This document shows positions 10,522 to 21,300 of a stretch of 64,000 nucleotides of DNA, piece by piece. The stretch spans positions 1-64,000 of the forward strand of contig NZ_JADEXU010000030.1 in assembly GCF_015206895.1 (NCBI RefSeq). The letters are read 5' to 3'. The stretch is from Nostoc sp. LEGE 12450. GTDB lineage: Bacteria > Cyanobacteriota > Cyanobacteriia > Cyanobacteriales > Nostocaceae. The position numbers were made by a program, and so were the translations under genes. Each line of letters begins with the position of its first letter. Positions within the stretch are counted from its first letter, which is position 1. The notes under the pieces were generated by a model, which saw only the letters and a list, made by a program, of their open reading frames with translations, was not told where the DNA came from and ran no database searches.

Positions 10522-11427
10522 TTATTCAATATTCAGAACTCTCTCGGCTACCCTGAGTTTGGCTGATCGCGATCGCGGATTTTTCCCAATTTCCTCTTCT
10601 TGAGCAATAATTGGCTTTTTTGTCAATACTTTTAATAAAGGTGAATTTCTTAAACCATGCTTCACCGGGCGGTCTTCCAAACTGTGAAAACTGATAATCG
10701 CAATTCTGCCACCAGGGACAAGGGCATTTGGTGCTTTATCCAAAAAGGTTTCTAGGGATTTTAATTCATCGTTGACGACAATTCGCAGAGCTTGAAAAAC
10801 TCGGGTAGCAGGGTGAATTCTCCCATAACGGTATTTGGGGGGAACAGAAGAAGCGATCGCATCAGCCAATTCTGTAGTCGTGTGCAACGGTCGCCGTTCT
10901 ACAATGCGTCTAGCAATGCGCCGCGATAATCTCTCTTCACCGTACTTAAAGAAAATATCAGCTAATTCGGCTTCATCCCAATTATTAATCACATCAGCAG
11001 CAGTTAGCGATCGCCCCCGATCCATTCGCATATCTAAATTCGCGGCTTGGCGAAAGCTGAAACCCCGTTCTGCTTGGTCTAAATGGTAAGAACTTACCCC
11101 TAAATCGGCTAAAATACCATCGAAAGTGTTAGGGGTAAATTGGTAGTCAGCAAAATTGCTGTAAATAAATTGTATGCGATCGCCAAACTCAGCTAATTCT
11201 TTCCTCGCTGCTGCTAAAGCATCTTCATCTTGGTCAACTGCCGTTACCCGTACATCGGCAGCTGCTTCCAATATTAGGCGACTGTGACCACCACCACCTA
11301 CCGTCACATCTAAATAATGTCCGCCTGGACGAACCGCCAAACCCTCAATTACCTCTCGTCCCAAAACGGAAATATGAGAAAAAGCCAGTTCTTCTAAATC
11401 TAGCGGTGTTTGTAAATCTGATTTCAT
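10522..11427 (-). CDS. rsmH: 16S rRNA (cytosine(1402)-N(4))-methyltransferase
   Basis: [57 protein letters not shown]. Confidence 0.95.
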   Translation of the reverse strand: MKSDLQTPLDLEELAFSHISVLGREVIEGLAVRPGGHYLDVTVGGGGHSRLILEAAADVRVTAVDQDEDALAAARKELAEFGDRIQFIYSNFADYQFTPNTFDGILADLGVSSYHLDQAERGFSFRQAANLDMRMDRGRSLTAADVINNWDEAELADIFFKYGEERLSRRIARRIVERRPLHTTTELADAIASSVPPKYRYGRIHPATRVFQALRIVVNDELKSLETFLDKAPNALVPGGRIAIISFHSLEDRPVKHGLRNSPLLKVLTKKPIIAQEEEIGKNPRSRSAKLRVAERVLNIE

Positions 11428-11854
11428 CTTTAATTTTATTTTTGTTTCTATTTGGTAAGACTTACACCAAAAACCTCTTAAACTCCTATTCCTCCGTGTC
11501 CGGTTATTGAGCGAAGCCGAAATACTGCCTCCTCTGTGGTTCGATTTAAGTCCTATTTAACACTCAATCCCAATACTCAACATCAAGATTTTAAATGCAA
11601 AAAGAGATTACATGAAAAAAAACCTGTGCCTCAATCCCTTGCATATCAAGCTTCCCTATAATAATTGAAGAGGTGCAACGAAATGAAACAATTACAACTC
11701 CTGCGCTGCTATCCTCTCTCCAACATAACCCTGTAGAGTCAAAATTATATAGATTGCCCCTACAAACCTCATTTTGGCAGACTAGATAAATCGGCTGTGG
11801 TTGGCATCTAGGCGGTTCAATTCAAAATTTTCACGAACGGAGAACACGAAATCT

Positions 11855-13039
11855 ATGACCAGACTAGAAACCCGCACTGAACCAATGGTGCTAAACATGG
11901 GGCCACACCACCCCTCAATGCACGGGGTTCTGCGGCTAATCATGACTCTGGATGGCGAGGATGTCGTTGACTGTGAACCAGTTATCGGCTATTTGCACCG
12001 AGGAATGGAAAAAATCGCTGAGAACCGCACTAATGTAATGTACGTCCCTTACGTTAGTCGCTGGGACTACGCGGCGGGAATGTTCAACGAAGCCGTCACT
12101 GTTAACGCCCCAGAAAAACTTGCAGGTGTCGCTGTCCCCAAACGCGCTAGCTACATCCGCGTCATCATGCTGGAGTTGAACCGCATCGCTAACCACTTGC
12201 TATGGTTTGGCCCCTTCTTAGCTGACGTAGGCGCACAAACTCCCTTCTTCTACCAGTTCCGCGAACGGGAGATGATTTATGATTTGTGGGAAGCTGCTAC
12301 AGGTTATCGGATGGTAAATAATAACTACTTCCGCGTTGGTGGAGTAGCGGCTGATTTACCTTACGGTTGGGTAGATAAGTGTCTGGAATTTTGCGAGTAC
12401 TTATTACCTAAAATTGATGAGTACGAACGTTTAGTAACAGATAACCCCATCTTCCGGCGACGTGTTGAAGGTATTGGTACTATCACCCGTGAAGAAGCAA
12501 TTAACTGGGGACTTTCTGGCCCCATGTTACGCGCTTCTGGTGTGCAATGGGATTTGCGGAAAGTTGACCATTACGAATGTTACGACGATTTCGACTGGGA
12601 TGTGCAGTGGGAAACCGCCGGTGATTGCTTTGCCCGTTATGTAGTGCGGATGCGGGAAATGCGCGAATCTGTGAAGATTATTCGCCAAGCAATTAAAGGA
12701 CTTCCTGGCGGCCCTTACGAAAATCTGGAAGCCAAGCGTTTAGCCGCAGGTAAAAAATCTGAATGGGACGCATTTGATTACCAATTCATCGGTAAAAAAG
12801 TTTCCCCCACTTTTAAGATTCCGAAGGGTGAAATCTACGCCCGTGTAGAAAGTGGTAAAGGTGAATTGGGAATTTACTTGGTTGGTGATGATAATGTCTT
12901 CCCTGCACGTTGGAAGATTCGCGCCGCAGATTTCAACAACCTCCAGATTGTTCCACATTTACTGCGCGGCATGAAGGTTGCAGATATTGTGGTCATTCTC
13001 GGTAGTGTTGACGTAATTATGGGGTCTGTGGATAGGTAG
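11855..13039 (+). CDS. ndhH: NAD(P)H-quinone oxidoreductase subunit H
   Basis: [47 protein letters not shown]. Start moved from 11801 to the [10 protein letters not shown] methionine. Confidence 0.97.
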   Translation: MTRLETRTEPMVLNMGPHHPSMHGVLRLIMTLDGEDVVDCEPVIGYLHRGMEKIAENRTNVMYVPYVSRWDYAAGMFNEAVTVNAPEKLAGVAVPKRASYIRVIMLELNRIANHLLWFGPFLADVGAQTPFFYQFREREMIYDLWEAATGYRMVNNNYFRVGGVAADLPYGWVDKCLEFCEYLLPKIDEYERLVTDNPIFRRRVEGIGTITREEAINWGLSGPMLRASGVQWDLRKVDHYECYDDFDWDVQWETAGDCFARYVVRMREMRESVKIIRQAIKGLPGGPYENLEAKRLAAGKKSEWDAFDYQFIGKKVSPTFKIPKGEIYARVESGKGELGIYLVGDDNVFPARWKIRAADFNNLQIVPHLLRGMKVADIVVILGSVDVIMGSVDR

Positions 13040-13062
13040 AAAATATCTATCTAGGCAATTTT

Positions 13063-13099
13063 AGAGCAGTTGTATTGTAATACAACTGCTCTATTTTTT
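13063..13099 (+). terminator. Intrinsic terminator downstream of ndhH
   Basis: AGAGCAGTTGTATT-gt-AATACAACTGCTCT followed by ATTTTTTT. Confidence 0.85.
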
Positions 13100-13349
13100 T
13101 AGTATTGGGTAAAACTGATGATTATAAAGCTTTTTTTAACCCAATACGGTTCAGTTAAGGCTAAAACTCTTTGTCAAAGTCAATTTTTTACGAACCACAG
13201 AGACGCAGAGGGCACTGAGAGAATAAAGAAATGCTTAACTGAACTGCATTGTTTTTTAACCGCCCTTTTAACGTTAATTTGATTTCTCTGGCTAGAAATA
13301 TTTTTTACTTATATAACATAAGTACAAAATATTTGTCGAGTTTTAAATA

Positions 13350-16300
13350 ATGCCTCGGATATTTGACAACATTGATTTACAATTACTACCGATTTTACGA
13401 GAAACCCTCAAAGTCTCTTATCGGGCAGATTTTTGTGTTGGCTACTTCAACCTCAGAGGTTGGCGAAGAATTGATGATTTAGTCGAACAGTATGTTGGTA
13501 GTGAAAATGCTTGTTGTCGTTTGCTAATTGGGATGCAAAGCTTACCCAGTGATGAAGTTTATGCAGCATTTAGCCTTGTTAGTGGTGATGGACGGATTGA
13601 TAACAGTAGCATTGTGCGGTTTAAAAAACGTATGGCGGCGGAATTTCGCCAGCAGTTGACTATCGGTGCGCCGACTAATCAAGATGAAGCGGGGTTACGG
13701 CGGTTAAGTCATCAGCTAAAAAGTCAGAAGGTAATTATTAAACTGTTTTTGCGTCATTATCTCCACGCCAAGTTATATCTTGTGCATCGCAATGACCCTA
13801 ATACCCCAACTGTGGGATTCTTGGGTAGTAGTAATTTAACCCTTCCCGGATTGGCGAAACAAGGGGAGTTGAATGTTGATATTTTAGACCACGATGCTTG
13901 TAATAAACTGCAAAAGTGGTTTAGCGATCGCTGGCAAGATTACGGTTGTGTAGATATTTCCCAAGAATTGGCAGAAATTATTGACCAGAGTTGGGCTAGA
14001 CAAGAGCTAGTTTCGCCTTACTACATCTACCTCAAGATAGCTTACCACTTATCCCATGAAGCGATCGCCGGACTTTCAGAATTTCGTATCCCCCGCGAAT
14101 TTAACAACTTATTTGACTTCCAAAAAGCCGCCGTACAGCTAGCAGCACGTCATGTAACTAGGCGTGGTGGTGTGTTAGTGGGTGATGTGGTCGGTTTAGG
14201 CAAAACTTTAGTTGGAACCGCCCTGGCGAAGATATTACAAGAAGATTGTTATTTAGAAACGCTGATTATTTGCCCAAAAAACCTAGTTTCAATGTGGCAA
14301 GAATATAAAGATAACTATCGGTTACTTGCCGAAATTATGCCAATTAGTCAAGTACAAAATAAATTACCAACACTCCGGCGTTATCGAGTTGTGTTAATTG
14401 ATGAAAGTCATAATTTACGGAACCGCGAAGGCAAACGTTATCGAACAATAATAGAATATATTGCTGCTAACGAAAGTAAATGTATATTATTATCTGCGAC
14501 TCCTTACAATAAAAGTTACCTTGACCTTTCTGCCCAATTGCGGTTATTTGTGCCAGAAGACCAAGATTTAGGATTAAGACCAGAAGCTTTAATTAATGAA
14601 CTGGGTGGTAGTTCGATAGGAGAATTGGAGTTTATTAGAAAGCATCAGTGTTCTGTACGTTCTTTAGCTGCTTTTGAAAAAAGCGAACACCCTGATGACT
14701 GGCGAGAATTGATGAAGCGTTACATGGTGCGGCGCACTCGCTCTTTTATTAAAGATAATTATGCCCACACAGATGAAACAGGGCGGAAATATTTAGAATT
14801 TTCCGATGGGAGACGTTCTTATTTTCCTCAGCGTTTACCTCGTAGTCTCAAGTTTCCTTTAGAAGGTTCTAACACAGACTTTTATGCTCGTCTTTACTCT
14901 GAGTTAGTAGTAGAAGTCATTAATCAACTGAATTTACCTCGTTATGGGCTAGGAAATTACGTTATTGCTAAACAAAAACAGCTGCCTACAGACACTGAGC
15001 AACGGTTTATTAATAGCTTATTTCGTGGCGGTAGGAGGTTAATGGGTTTTTCTCGCACTAATTTATTTAAACGTCTGGAAAGTAGTGGCGTTGCTTTTAT
15101 CCAATCAATTGAACGCCATATATTACGGAACTTCATTTATTTATATGCTTTAGAGCAAGGTCTTGATATTCCTATTGGAACTCAAGAAGCTGAGTTATTA
15201 GATACAAGGAATAATGATGAAGATGCTGATTCTGTTGTAGCAGCCTTGTTTGATACAGAAATAGAAGATGATGATTCTGACCTAACCCCCCAACCCCCTT
15301 ACCTACTAGGGAAGGGGGAGAATTCCAAGCCTCTCTCCTTGCAGGAGAGAGGTTTTCCAGACGAGGATGAAAAGGCATTTAAAACAGAAAAAATATTTCG
15401 TCAAAGAGCAGAATCAATTTACCAAGAATATACCACCCGATATCAACGAAGATTTAAGTGGTTGCGTTCTACACTTTTTGATATTAAAAAACTGAAACGG
15501 GATTTATTAGAAGATGCCAAAGCATTAATTAATATACTGCAACAGTGTGGCGATTGGAATCCTCAAAAGGATGAAAAACTGGCAGCTTTAATCAAACTGC
15601 TAACAAAAACTCACCCTCAAGATAAAGTACTAATTTTCACGCAATTTGCTGATACAGTCCGTTATCTTGAAGATAATTTGCAGTTGAATCATATTACTAA
15701 TGTAGCTGGGGTAACGGGACAATCTAAAGACCCAACAATAATGACAGGAAGATTTAGCCCTGTGAGTAATGGAAAACGTGAGCAAGTTTCATCATCAGAT
15801 GAGTTGCGTATTTTAATCGCTACCGATGTTTTGAGTGAAGGTCATAATTTGCAAGACTGTGCAATTATCGTCAATTGGGATTTACCTTGGGCGATTATTC
15901 GCTTAATTCAACGCGCCGGAAGGGTAGACCGCATTGGACAAAATGCTGATAAAATTCTTTGTTATTCTTTTCTACCAGCCGAAGGAGTAGAACGCATTAT
16001 CAATTTGCGGGGGCGACTCCGCAAACGACTGCAAGAAAATGCGGAAGTGGTAGGAACTGATGAAGCTTTTTTTGAAGATGATGATGCACGAGTAATTCTC
16101 GACCTCTACAACGAGAAATCTGGAGTTTTAGATGGCGAAGAAGATACAGAAGTTGATTTGACATCAGAAGCATTTCAAATTTGGAAAAAAGCCACAGATG
16201 GTAATCCGGGTTTGAAAAAGACGATTGAAGAAATGCAAAATGTGGTTTATTCTACCCGCGCCCATATTCCCCAACCTGTGCAACCAGAGGGGGTATTGCT

Positions 16301-16814
16301 TTATATGAAAACCACAGAAGGGAATGATTCTTTGATTTATGTTGACCGCGATGGAAATAGCGTTACTCAATCACAATTAGCCGTGCTTCGGGTAGCGGCG
16401 TGCGAAGAATCTACCCGAGCAATACCCAGAGATAAACAACATCACAAGTTAGTACAAAAGGGTGCTGAATTGATTGCTGAAGAAGAGAAAAATGCAGGTG
16501 GTCAATTAGGGCGACCATCAGGCGCAAGGTTCCGCACTTATGAACGACTGAAGAGTTATGTTCAAGAAATGAAAGGAACACTATTTGTTAGTGAAGAACT
16601 TTTAAAAGCAATTGATGAGATTTACCGTTATCCTTTGCGACAGTCAGCTATTGATAGTCTGAATCGTCAACTAAGAAGCGGGATTAATAATCAGCAGTTG
16701 GCTGATTTAGTTGTGTCGTTACGCATGGATGACCGTTTGTGTATTGTCACAGAAGAATTGGATAAGCGAGAACCTCAGATTATTTGTTCTCTAGGATTAT
16801 TTTCTAATTCGTAA
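13350..16814 (+). CDS. PLD-like nuclease domain fused to SNF2-type helicase (probable defence/restriction translocase)
   Basis: PLD motif HAKLYLVHRN...GFLGSSNLTLPGL; Walker A GDVVGLGKTLVGTALA; DESHNLRN; LSATPYNKSYLDLSAQLRLF; C-terminal helicase ATDVLSEGHNLQDCAIIVNWDLPWAIIRLIQRAGRVDRIGQ. Confidence 0.9.
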   Translation: MPRIFDNIDLQLLPILRETLKVSYRADFCVGYFNLRGWRRIDDLVEQYVGSENACCRLLIGMQSLPSDEVYAAFSLVSGDGRIDNSSIVRFKKRMAAEFRQQLTIGAPTNQDEAGLRRLSHQLKSQKVIIKLFLRHYLHAKLYLVHRNDPNTPTVGFLGSSNLTLPGLAKQGELNVDILDHDACNKLQKWFSDRWQDYGCVDISQELAEIIDQSWARQELVSPYYIYLKIAYHLSHEAIAGLSEFRIPREFNNLFDFQKAAVQLAARHVTRRGGVLVGDVVGLGKTLVGTALAKILQEDCYLETLIICPKNLVSMWQEYKDNYRLLAEIMPISQVQNKLPTLRRYRVVLIDESHNLRNREGKRYRTIIEYIAANESKCILLSATPYNKSYLDLSAQLRLFVPEDQDLGLRPEALINELGGSSIGELEFIRKHQCSVRSLAAFEKSEHPDDWRELMKRYMVRRTRSFIKDNYAHTDETGRKYLEFSDGRRSYFPQRLPRSLKFPLEGSNTDFYARLYSELVVEVINQLNLPRYGLGNYVIAKQKQLPTDTEQRFINSLFRGGRRLMGFSRTNLFKRLESSGVAFIQSIERHILRNFIYLYALEQGLDIPIGTQEAELLDTRNNDEDADSVVAALFDTEIEDDDSDLTPQPPYLLGKGENSKPLSLQERGFPDEDEKAFKTEKIFRQRAESIYQEYTTRYQRRFKWLRSTLFDIKKLKRDLLEDAKALINILQQCGDWNPQKDEKLAALIKLLTKTHPQDKVLIFTQFADTVRYLEDNLQLNHITNVAGVTGQSKDPTIMTGRFSPVSNGKREQVSSSDELRILIATDVLSEGHNLQDCAIIVNWDLPWAIIRLIQRAGRVDRIGQNADKILCYSFLPAEGVERIINLRGRLRKRLQENAEVVGTDEAFFEDDDARVILDLYNEKSGVLDGEEDTEVDLTSEAFQIWKKATDGNPGLKKTIEEMQNVVYSTRAHIPQPVQPEGVLLYMKTTEGNDSLIYVDRDGNSVTQSQLAVLRVAACEESTRAIPRDKQHHKLVQKGAELIAEEEKNAGGQLGRPSGARFRTYERLKSYVQEMKGTLFVSEELLKAIDEIYRYPLRQSAIDSLNRQLRSGINNQQLADLVVSLRMDDRLCIVTEELDKREPQIICSLGLFSNS
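15281..15358 (+). repeat. Dispersed palindromic repeat located in-frame inside the helicase CDS
   Basis: cctaaccccccaacccccttacctactagggaagggggag...ctctctccttgcaggagagaggtttt, encoding low-complexity LTPQPPYLLGKGENSKPLSLQERGFP. Confidence 0.7.
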
Positions 16815-16831
16815 TTTGTAATTAAGGCAAA

Positions 16832-16898
16832 AGACGCGATAAATCGCCGTCTCTACAATAATTAGCCCCTTGTAGAGACGGCGATTTATCGCGTCTTA
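16832..16898. repeat. Palindromic element copy A (28-bp perfect arms, 11-nt loop)
   Basis: AAGACGCGATAAATCGCCGTCTCTACAA (16832-16859) and its exact reverse complement (16871-16898). Confidence 0.9.
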
Positions 16899-16976
16899 TT
16901 TATCGCGTTTTTATTTTCCGCAACATACCCTACAAAGGTTTAAAGATATAATTAAATTATTTTAGGAGTAATTTTT

Positions 16977-17537
16977 ATGGTTATATTATCATCTAATCTT
17001 TCATTAACAGAGTTTTTGGAATTACCAGAAACTAAACCAGCTAGTGAATATATTGATGCAAAAATCTACCAAAAACCAATGCCGCAGGGAAAACATAGCA
17101 GAATCCAAACTCGTTTATCAACTGAGATTAATCAAGAAAGCGAACCTGAGCAAAAAGCTTTAGCATTAACTGAATTACGCTGCACATTTGGAGGACGTTC
17201 TTTAGTTCCGGATATTGCAGTATTTGAGTGGTCACGGCTTATTGTTGATGAAGATGGGGAAATTGCCAATAAATTTGAAACTTATCCAGATTGGATAATT
17301 GAAATTCTCTCACCTGACCAATTTCCTAACCGGGTAATTGATAAAATTATTTTCTGTATTAATCATGGTACAAAATTAGGTTGGTTTATTGACTCTAATG
17401 ATAAATCGGTGATGGTATTTCAACCTAATAAATTGCCAGAAGTAAAATATAATAATGATAAATTGACTGTTCTTGATGAATTAGCAGATTGGCAAATTAC
17501 GCCAGCAGATATATTTAGTTGGTTAAAGGTTAAATAG
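16977..17537 (+). CDS. Uma2 family endonuclease-like protein (DUF820, PD-(D/E)XK fold)
   Basis: LTEFLELPETKPASEYIDAKIYQKPMPQGKHSRIQTRL...LVPDIAVFEW...PDWIIEILSPDQ. Confidence 0.88.
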   Translation: MVILSSNLSLTEFLELPETKPASEYIDAKIYQKPMPQGKHSRIQTRLSTEINQESEPEQKALALTELRCTFGGRSLVPDIAVFEWSRLIVDEDGEIANKFETYPDWIIEILSPDQFPNRVIDKIIFCINHGTKLGWFIDSNDKSVMVFQPNKLPEVKYNNDKLTVLDELADWQITPADIFSWLKVK

Positions 17538-17619
17538 CAAAAATAACCCAATCAATAAATCGATAAAGGTTACGAATATCTTTTTCTTGCAATCCCAATT
17601 CATACAATCGGCGAATCAT
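17530..17619 (-). pseudogene. Remnant of a Rpn-like (DUF4351/Transposase_31-type) nuclease C-terminal segment
   Basis: Minus strand reads MIRRLYELGLQEKDIRNLYRFIDWVIFAI, resembling the RRLYExGxxxxDIxxLxxFIDWxM segment of these proteins; no upstream ORF remains. Confidence 0.5.
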
Positions 17620-17663
17620 AGCTAAATTTACTCCTCAACCTACGCTTACACCCAATGGCAAGA

Positions 17664-17726
17664 GACGCGATGAATCGCCGTCTCTACAAAGGGTTAATTA
17701 TTGTAGAGACGGCGATTTATCGCGTC
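17664..17726. repeat. Palindromic element copy B (26-bp arms, one mismatch, 11-nt loop)
   Basis: GACGCGATGAATCGCCGTCTCTACAA (17664-17689) versus TTGTAGAGACGGCGATTTATCGCGTC (17701-17726). Confidence 0.88.
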
Positions 17727-17750
17727 TTTCTTTCTTATATTACGTAAAAT

Positions 17751-17986
17751 ACCGAAATGAGAAAGCAAACTGGAGTTGGAGAAAGTAAAAGCTCATTTTG
17801 CTTATGGAAAACACCGAAATGAGAAAGCAAACTGGGGTTTGAGAAAGTAAAAGCTTCTTTTGCTTGCGGAAAACACCAAAATGAGAAAGCAAACTGGGGT
17901 TTGAATAAGTAAAAGCTTATTTTGCTTGCGGAAAACACCGAAATGAGAAAGCAAACTGGGGTTTGAATAAGTAAAAGCTTATTTTG
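17751..17986. repeat. 62-bp tandem repeat array, about 3.8 copies
   Basis: Units start at 17751, 17813, 17875 and 17937 (ACCGAAATGAGAAAGCAAACTGGGGTTTGA(G/A)(A/T)AAGTAAAAGCTT...), exact 62-nt spacing. Confidence 0.9.
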
Positions 17987-18280
17987 AGAAAGCATTTCAG
18001 TGTTTTGAGAAAGTAAACAGACCTTTTTGTAAAGCAATTAGGCGTTTTGATAAAGTAATCAGCAAATATACTTGGCAATTAAAAATCACAACAGCACAAA
18101 TAAAGTCGGCGTTTAGAAAAATTGATAATTTTTCCGTATAATTTCTCAGCCTAATTAAATGTAAAGGATTTATAAAGTATAAAAAGCATGGTAAAAATTT
18201 AACTCCTATAAACAGGGTTTCTTAAAGTCCGCCAGCGCAGACTTAATTTTTAAAGCCACAGATTTATTTTCTGAATGGCA

Positions 18281-18322
18281 AATTTACCATGCTTGGTTTT
18301 TATTTTCCAAGCATGGTAAATT
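18281..18322 (+). promoter_or_regulatory. 16-bp perfect hairpin/operator abutting the methyltransferase start codon
   Basis: AATTTACCATGCTTGG (18281-18296), 10-nt T-rich loop, CCAAGCATGGTAAATT (18307-18322), immediately followed by ATG at 18323. A further half-site AGCATGGTAAA lies at 18185-18195. Confidence 0.7.
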
Positions 18323-21300
18323 ATGGCGCTTAATTTTCAACGAATACGCGATTTACTCTCTAAGTTCAAATTTAGTGATTTATTTATAGAAGAATTAGGT
18401 TGGTCTAAACCTTCAAGACAAAAACCTGAAACCTTAAAGATTGATAACAAGACGTATCAATACCAGAAAATTGCTGAACTCTCAGGCGTTGCAATTTTTG
18501 AAGTCACCGCAGCAGATGGAAACATACCAGAAGCTAAGGTGAGAGTTGCTATTCATCAAGAAGTTACTAAACTTATAGCTGAAAATCATTTTTATGGTGA
18601 ATTTCTCAAGGCTTTGTTTTTTGAAAGCTTTGCTAAACCTGAGATTGAACGCGATTTATCTGTACAAGAATTGGTAGGTAAGGTTAAATACCTGAATGGT
18701 GGATTATTTCTCAAGCATCATATTGAAGATAAATATCAAATCTCTATAGTTGATGAGGCGTTTGAGCAAGTTCTAGATTTATTTGGGCGTTATTCTTGGA
18801 ATTTGGATGATACGCCGGAAGGGAAAGATGATGAGATAAATCCTGATGTTTTAGGATATATTTTTGAGAAATACATTAATCAAAAAGCTTTTGGAGCTTA
18901 TTATACTAGACCGCAAATTACAGAATATCTCTGTGATAGAACTATTCACAAGTTAATTGTAGACCGTGTAAATGATTCGCTATCTGATAAGGATAAGTCA
19001 TTTGAGGATATTAATGAACTTCTCATTAAGCTGGATACAAATGTTTGTGGTCTACTAATGGATGATATTCTTCCTAATTTATCAATTCTTGACCCAGCTT
19101 GCGGTTCTGGTGCTTTTCTTGTGGCGGCGATGAAGACGCTTATCCAAGTTTATAGCGCGGTGTTCGGGACAATTAAATTGATGGATGATGGTATTCTCAA
19201 AACTAAGCTTGCAGATATAGAAAATTCCCATCCTTCACTACCTTATTTTATCAAAAAGCGGATTGTTTCTGATAACCTCTATGGTATAGACATCATGGAG
19301 GAAGCAACGGAAATTGCTAAACTACGTCTTTTCTTAGCGTTGGTTTCTTCTGCTAATGATGTGGAAGAGTTAGAACCTTTGCCGAATATTGATTTTAATA
19401 TTATGGCGGGTAATTCGCTGATTGGATTGATTAAAGTAGATGATACTGCTTTTGATGCAGTCGGGAATTCACTACAAGGAAATTTATTACAGTCTTTAGC
19501 CGCAGATAATTATAAGAAGATTTTAGAAGAAAAGAATAAATCTGTTGAGTTGTACAAAGAACACGCTTTTTCACCTAAACAATTACCCGATACAGATACA
19601 CCTAAAGATACTCGATTGATACACATCCGTAAAAATATTGAACAACTCAACAAAAAATCGCAAGAAAAGTTAAATCTTTTACTGTTGGATGAGTTTAGTA
19701 AGCGTTTGGGTATCAAATATGAGGAGGTTCAGTTAACTGGAAAATCACAGAAGCGGGTTTTGAAGGTTGAGGATATTGCAACTTTGAAGCCGTTTCACTG
19801 GGGTTATCATTTTAACGAGGTTTTAGAACGCGGTGGTTTTGATGTCATTATCACTAATCCACCGTGGGAAATATTTAAGCCGAATGCAAGAGAATTCTTT
19901 CTTCAGCATAATGACCTCGTGAGAAAGAGTAAGATGGATATCAAGGCTTTTGAGAAAGAGCAAAAGCAACTTTTAGCAAATCCTGAAATAGCAACTACTT
20001 GTTTAGGATATCAAAGTCAATTTCCACATATAAGTGCTTATTATCGTTCAGCAGAACAGTATAAAAATCAAATTTCTGTTGTTAATGGTAAAAAATCGGG
20101 TACTGATATTAATCTCTATAAACTATTTTTAGAACAGTCCTTTAACCTGCTGTGTAAGAGTGGACAGTGCGGGATTCTATTACCTTCTGGTGTTTATACT
20201 GACCTTGGAACCAAGCAGCTAAGAGAAATGTTATTTTCCCAGACTAATATTGATGCAATTTTTGGACTATCAAACGAAAGATTTATTTTTGAAGGGGTAG
20301 ATCATCGGTTTAAGTTTTCACTTTTAACTTTTGAAAAAGATGGTATTACTGATTCATTTACAGCAGCTTTCCGTATCAATCCGCATGAAGCTATTAGAGT
20401 AAATCAACTAGAGACTTTTTTAAAAAATAAAGATGAACGAGTTAAAATTTCAGTTCCACTTATTCGCGGTTTGTCTCCTGACTCTCTATCGGTGATGGAG
20501 TTTAAGAACGAGATAGACATCCACATGGCTGAAAAAATAGCTAAGTTTCCTTTGCTGGGTGAAAAGATTGAGGATAAATGGAATTTGCGCTTAACTCGTG
20601 AGTTTGATATGACGAATGATAGTCATTTATTTAAGCAACAGCTTATTAAAGGAAGATTACCGCTTTACGAAGGCAAGATGATTCATCAGTTCACTCACTT
20701 ATATGCTGAACCAAAATATTGGGTGAATGAACAAGAAGCGAGGAAAGCTTTATTAGGACGTAATGAAACTGATAAAGGTCAGACTTTAGATTATCAAAGC
20801 TATCGACTTGGTTTTCGCTCAGTAGCATCAAGTACTAATGAACGATCATTGATTTCAAGCATTATACCAAAATCAGTATTTTGTGGAAATTCACTTTTAA
20901 TATCGCTGAGGTATTCAGAAAATAATCAAATTAATATGAACAACTCAGAGATGTTATTTAGTACAGCCATATTCAATAGTTTGGTGATTGATTACTGTTT
21001 ACGGCAGAAGGTTACTACAAACCTCAATATGTTCTATGTATACCAACTACCCGTTCCACGTTTAACAAAAAACGATCGCAACTTCAACGATATTGTACAA
21101 CGCGCCGCCAAACTCATTTGCACTACACCAGAATTTGACGAACTCGCGCAAGAAGTCGGTCTAGGTTCTTATCAACAAGGCGTTACTGACGAAGCAGAAC
21201 GTGCCAAACTCCGCGCCGAACTAGATGGAATGGTAGCACATCTTTATGGCTTAACCGAAGATGAATTTAGTTACATCCTCACTACCTTTCCGATTGTGAA

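Noticed and set aside
17735-18037. Minus-strand 100-aa ORF over the 62-bp repeats
   Set aside because: A by-product of the tandem repeat (62 is not a multiple of 3, so repeat units shift frame); not credible as coding.
17751-18060. CRISPR array
   Set aside because: Contiguous 62-bp tandem units without unique spacers; no cas genes in window.
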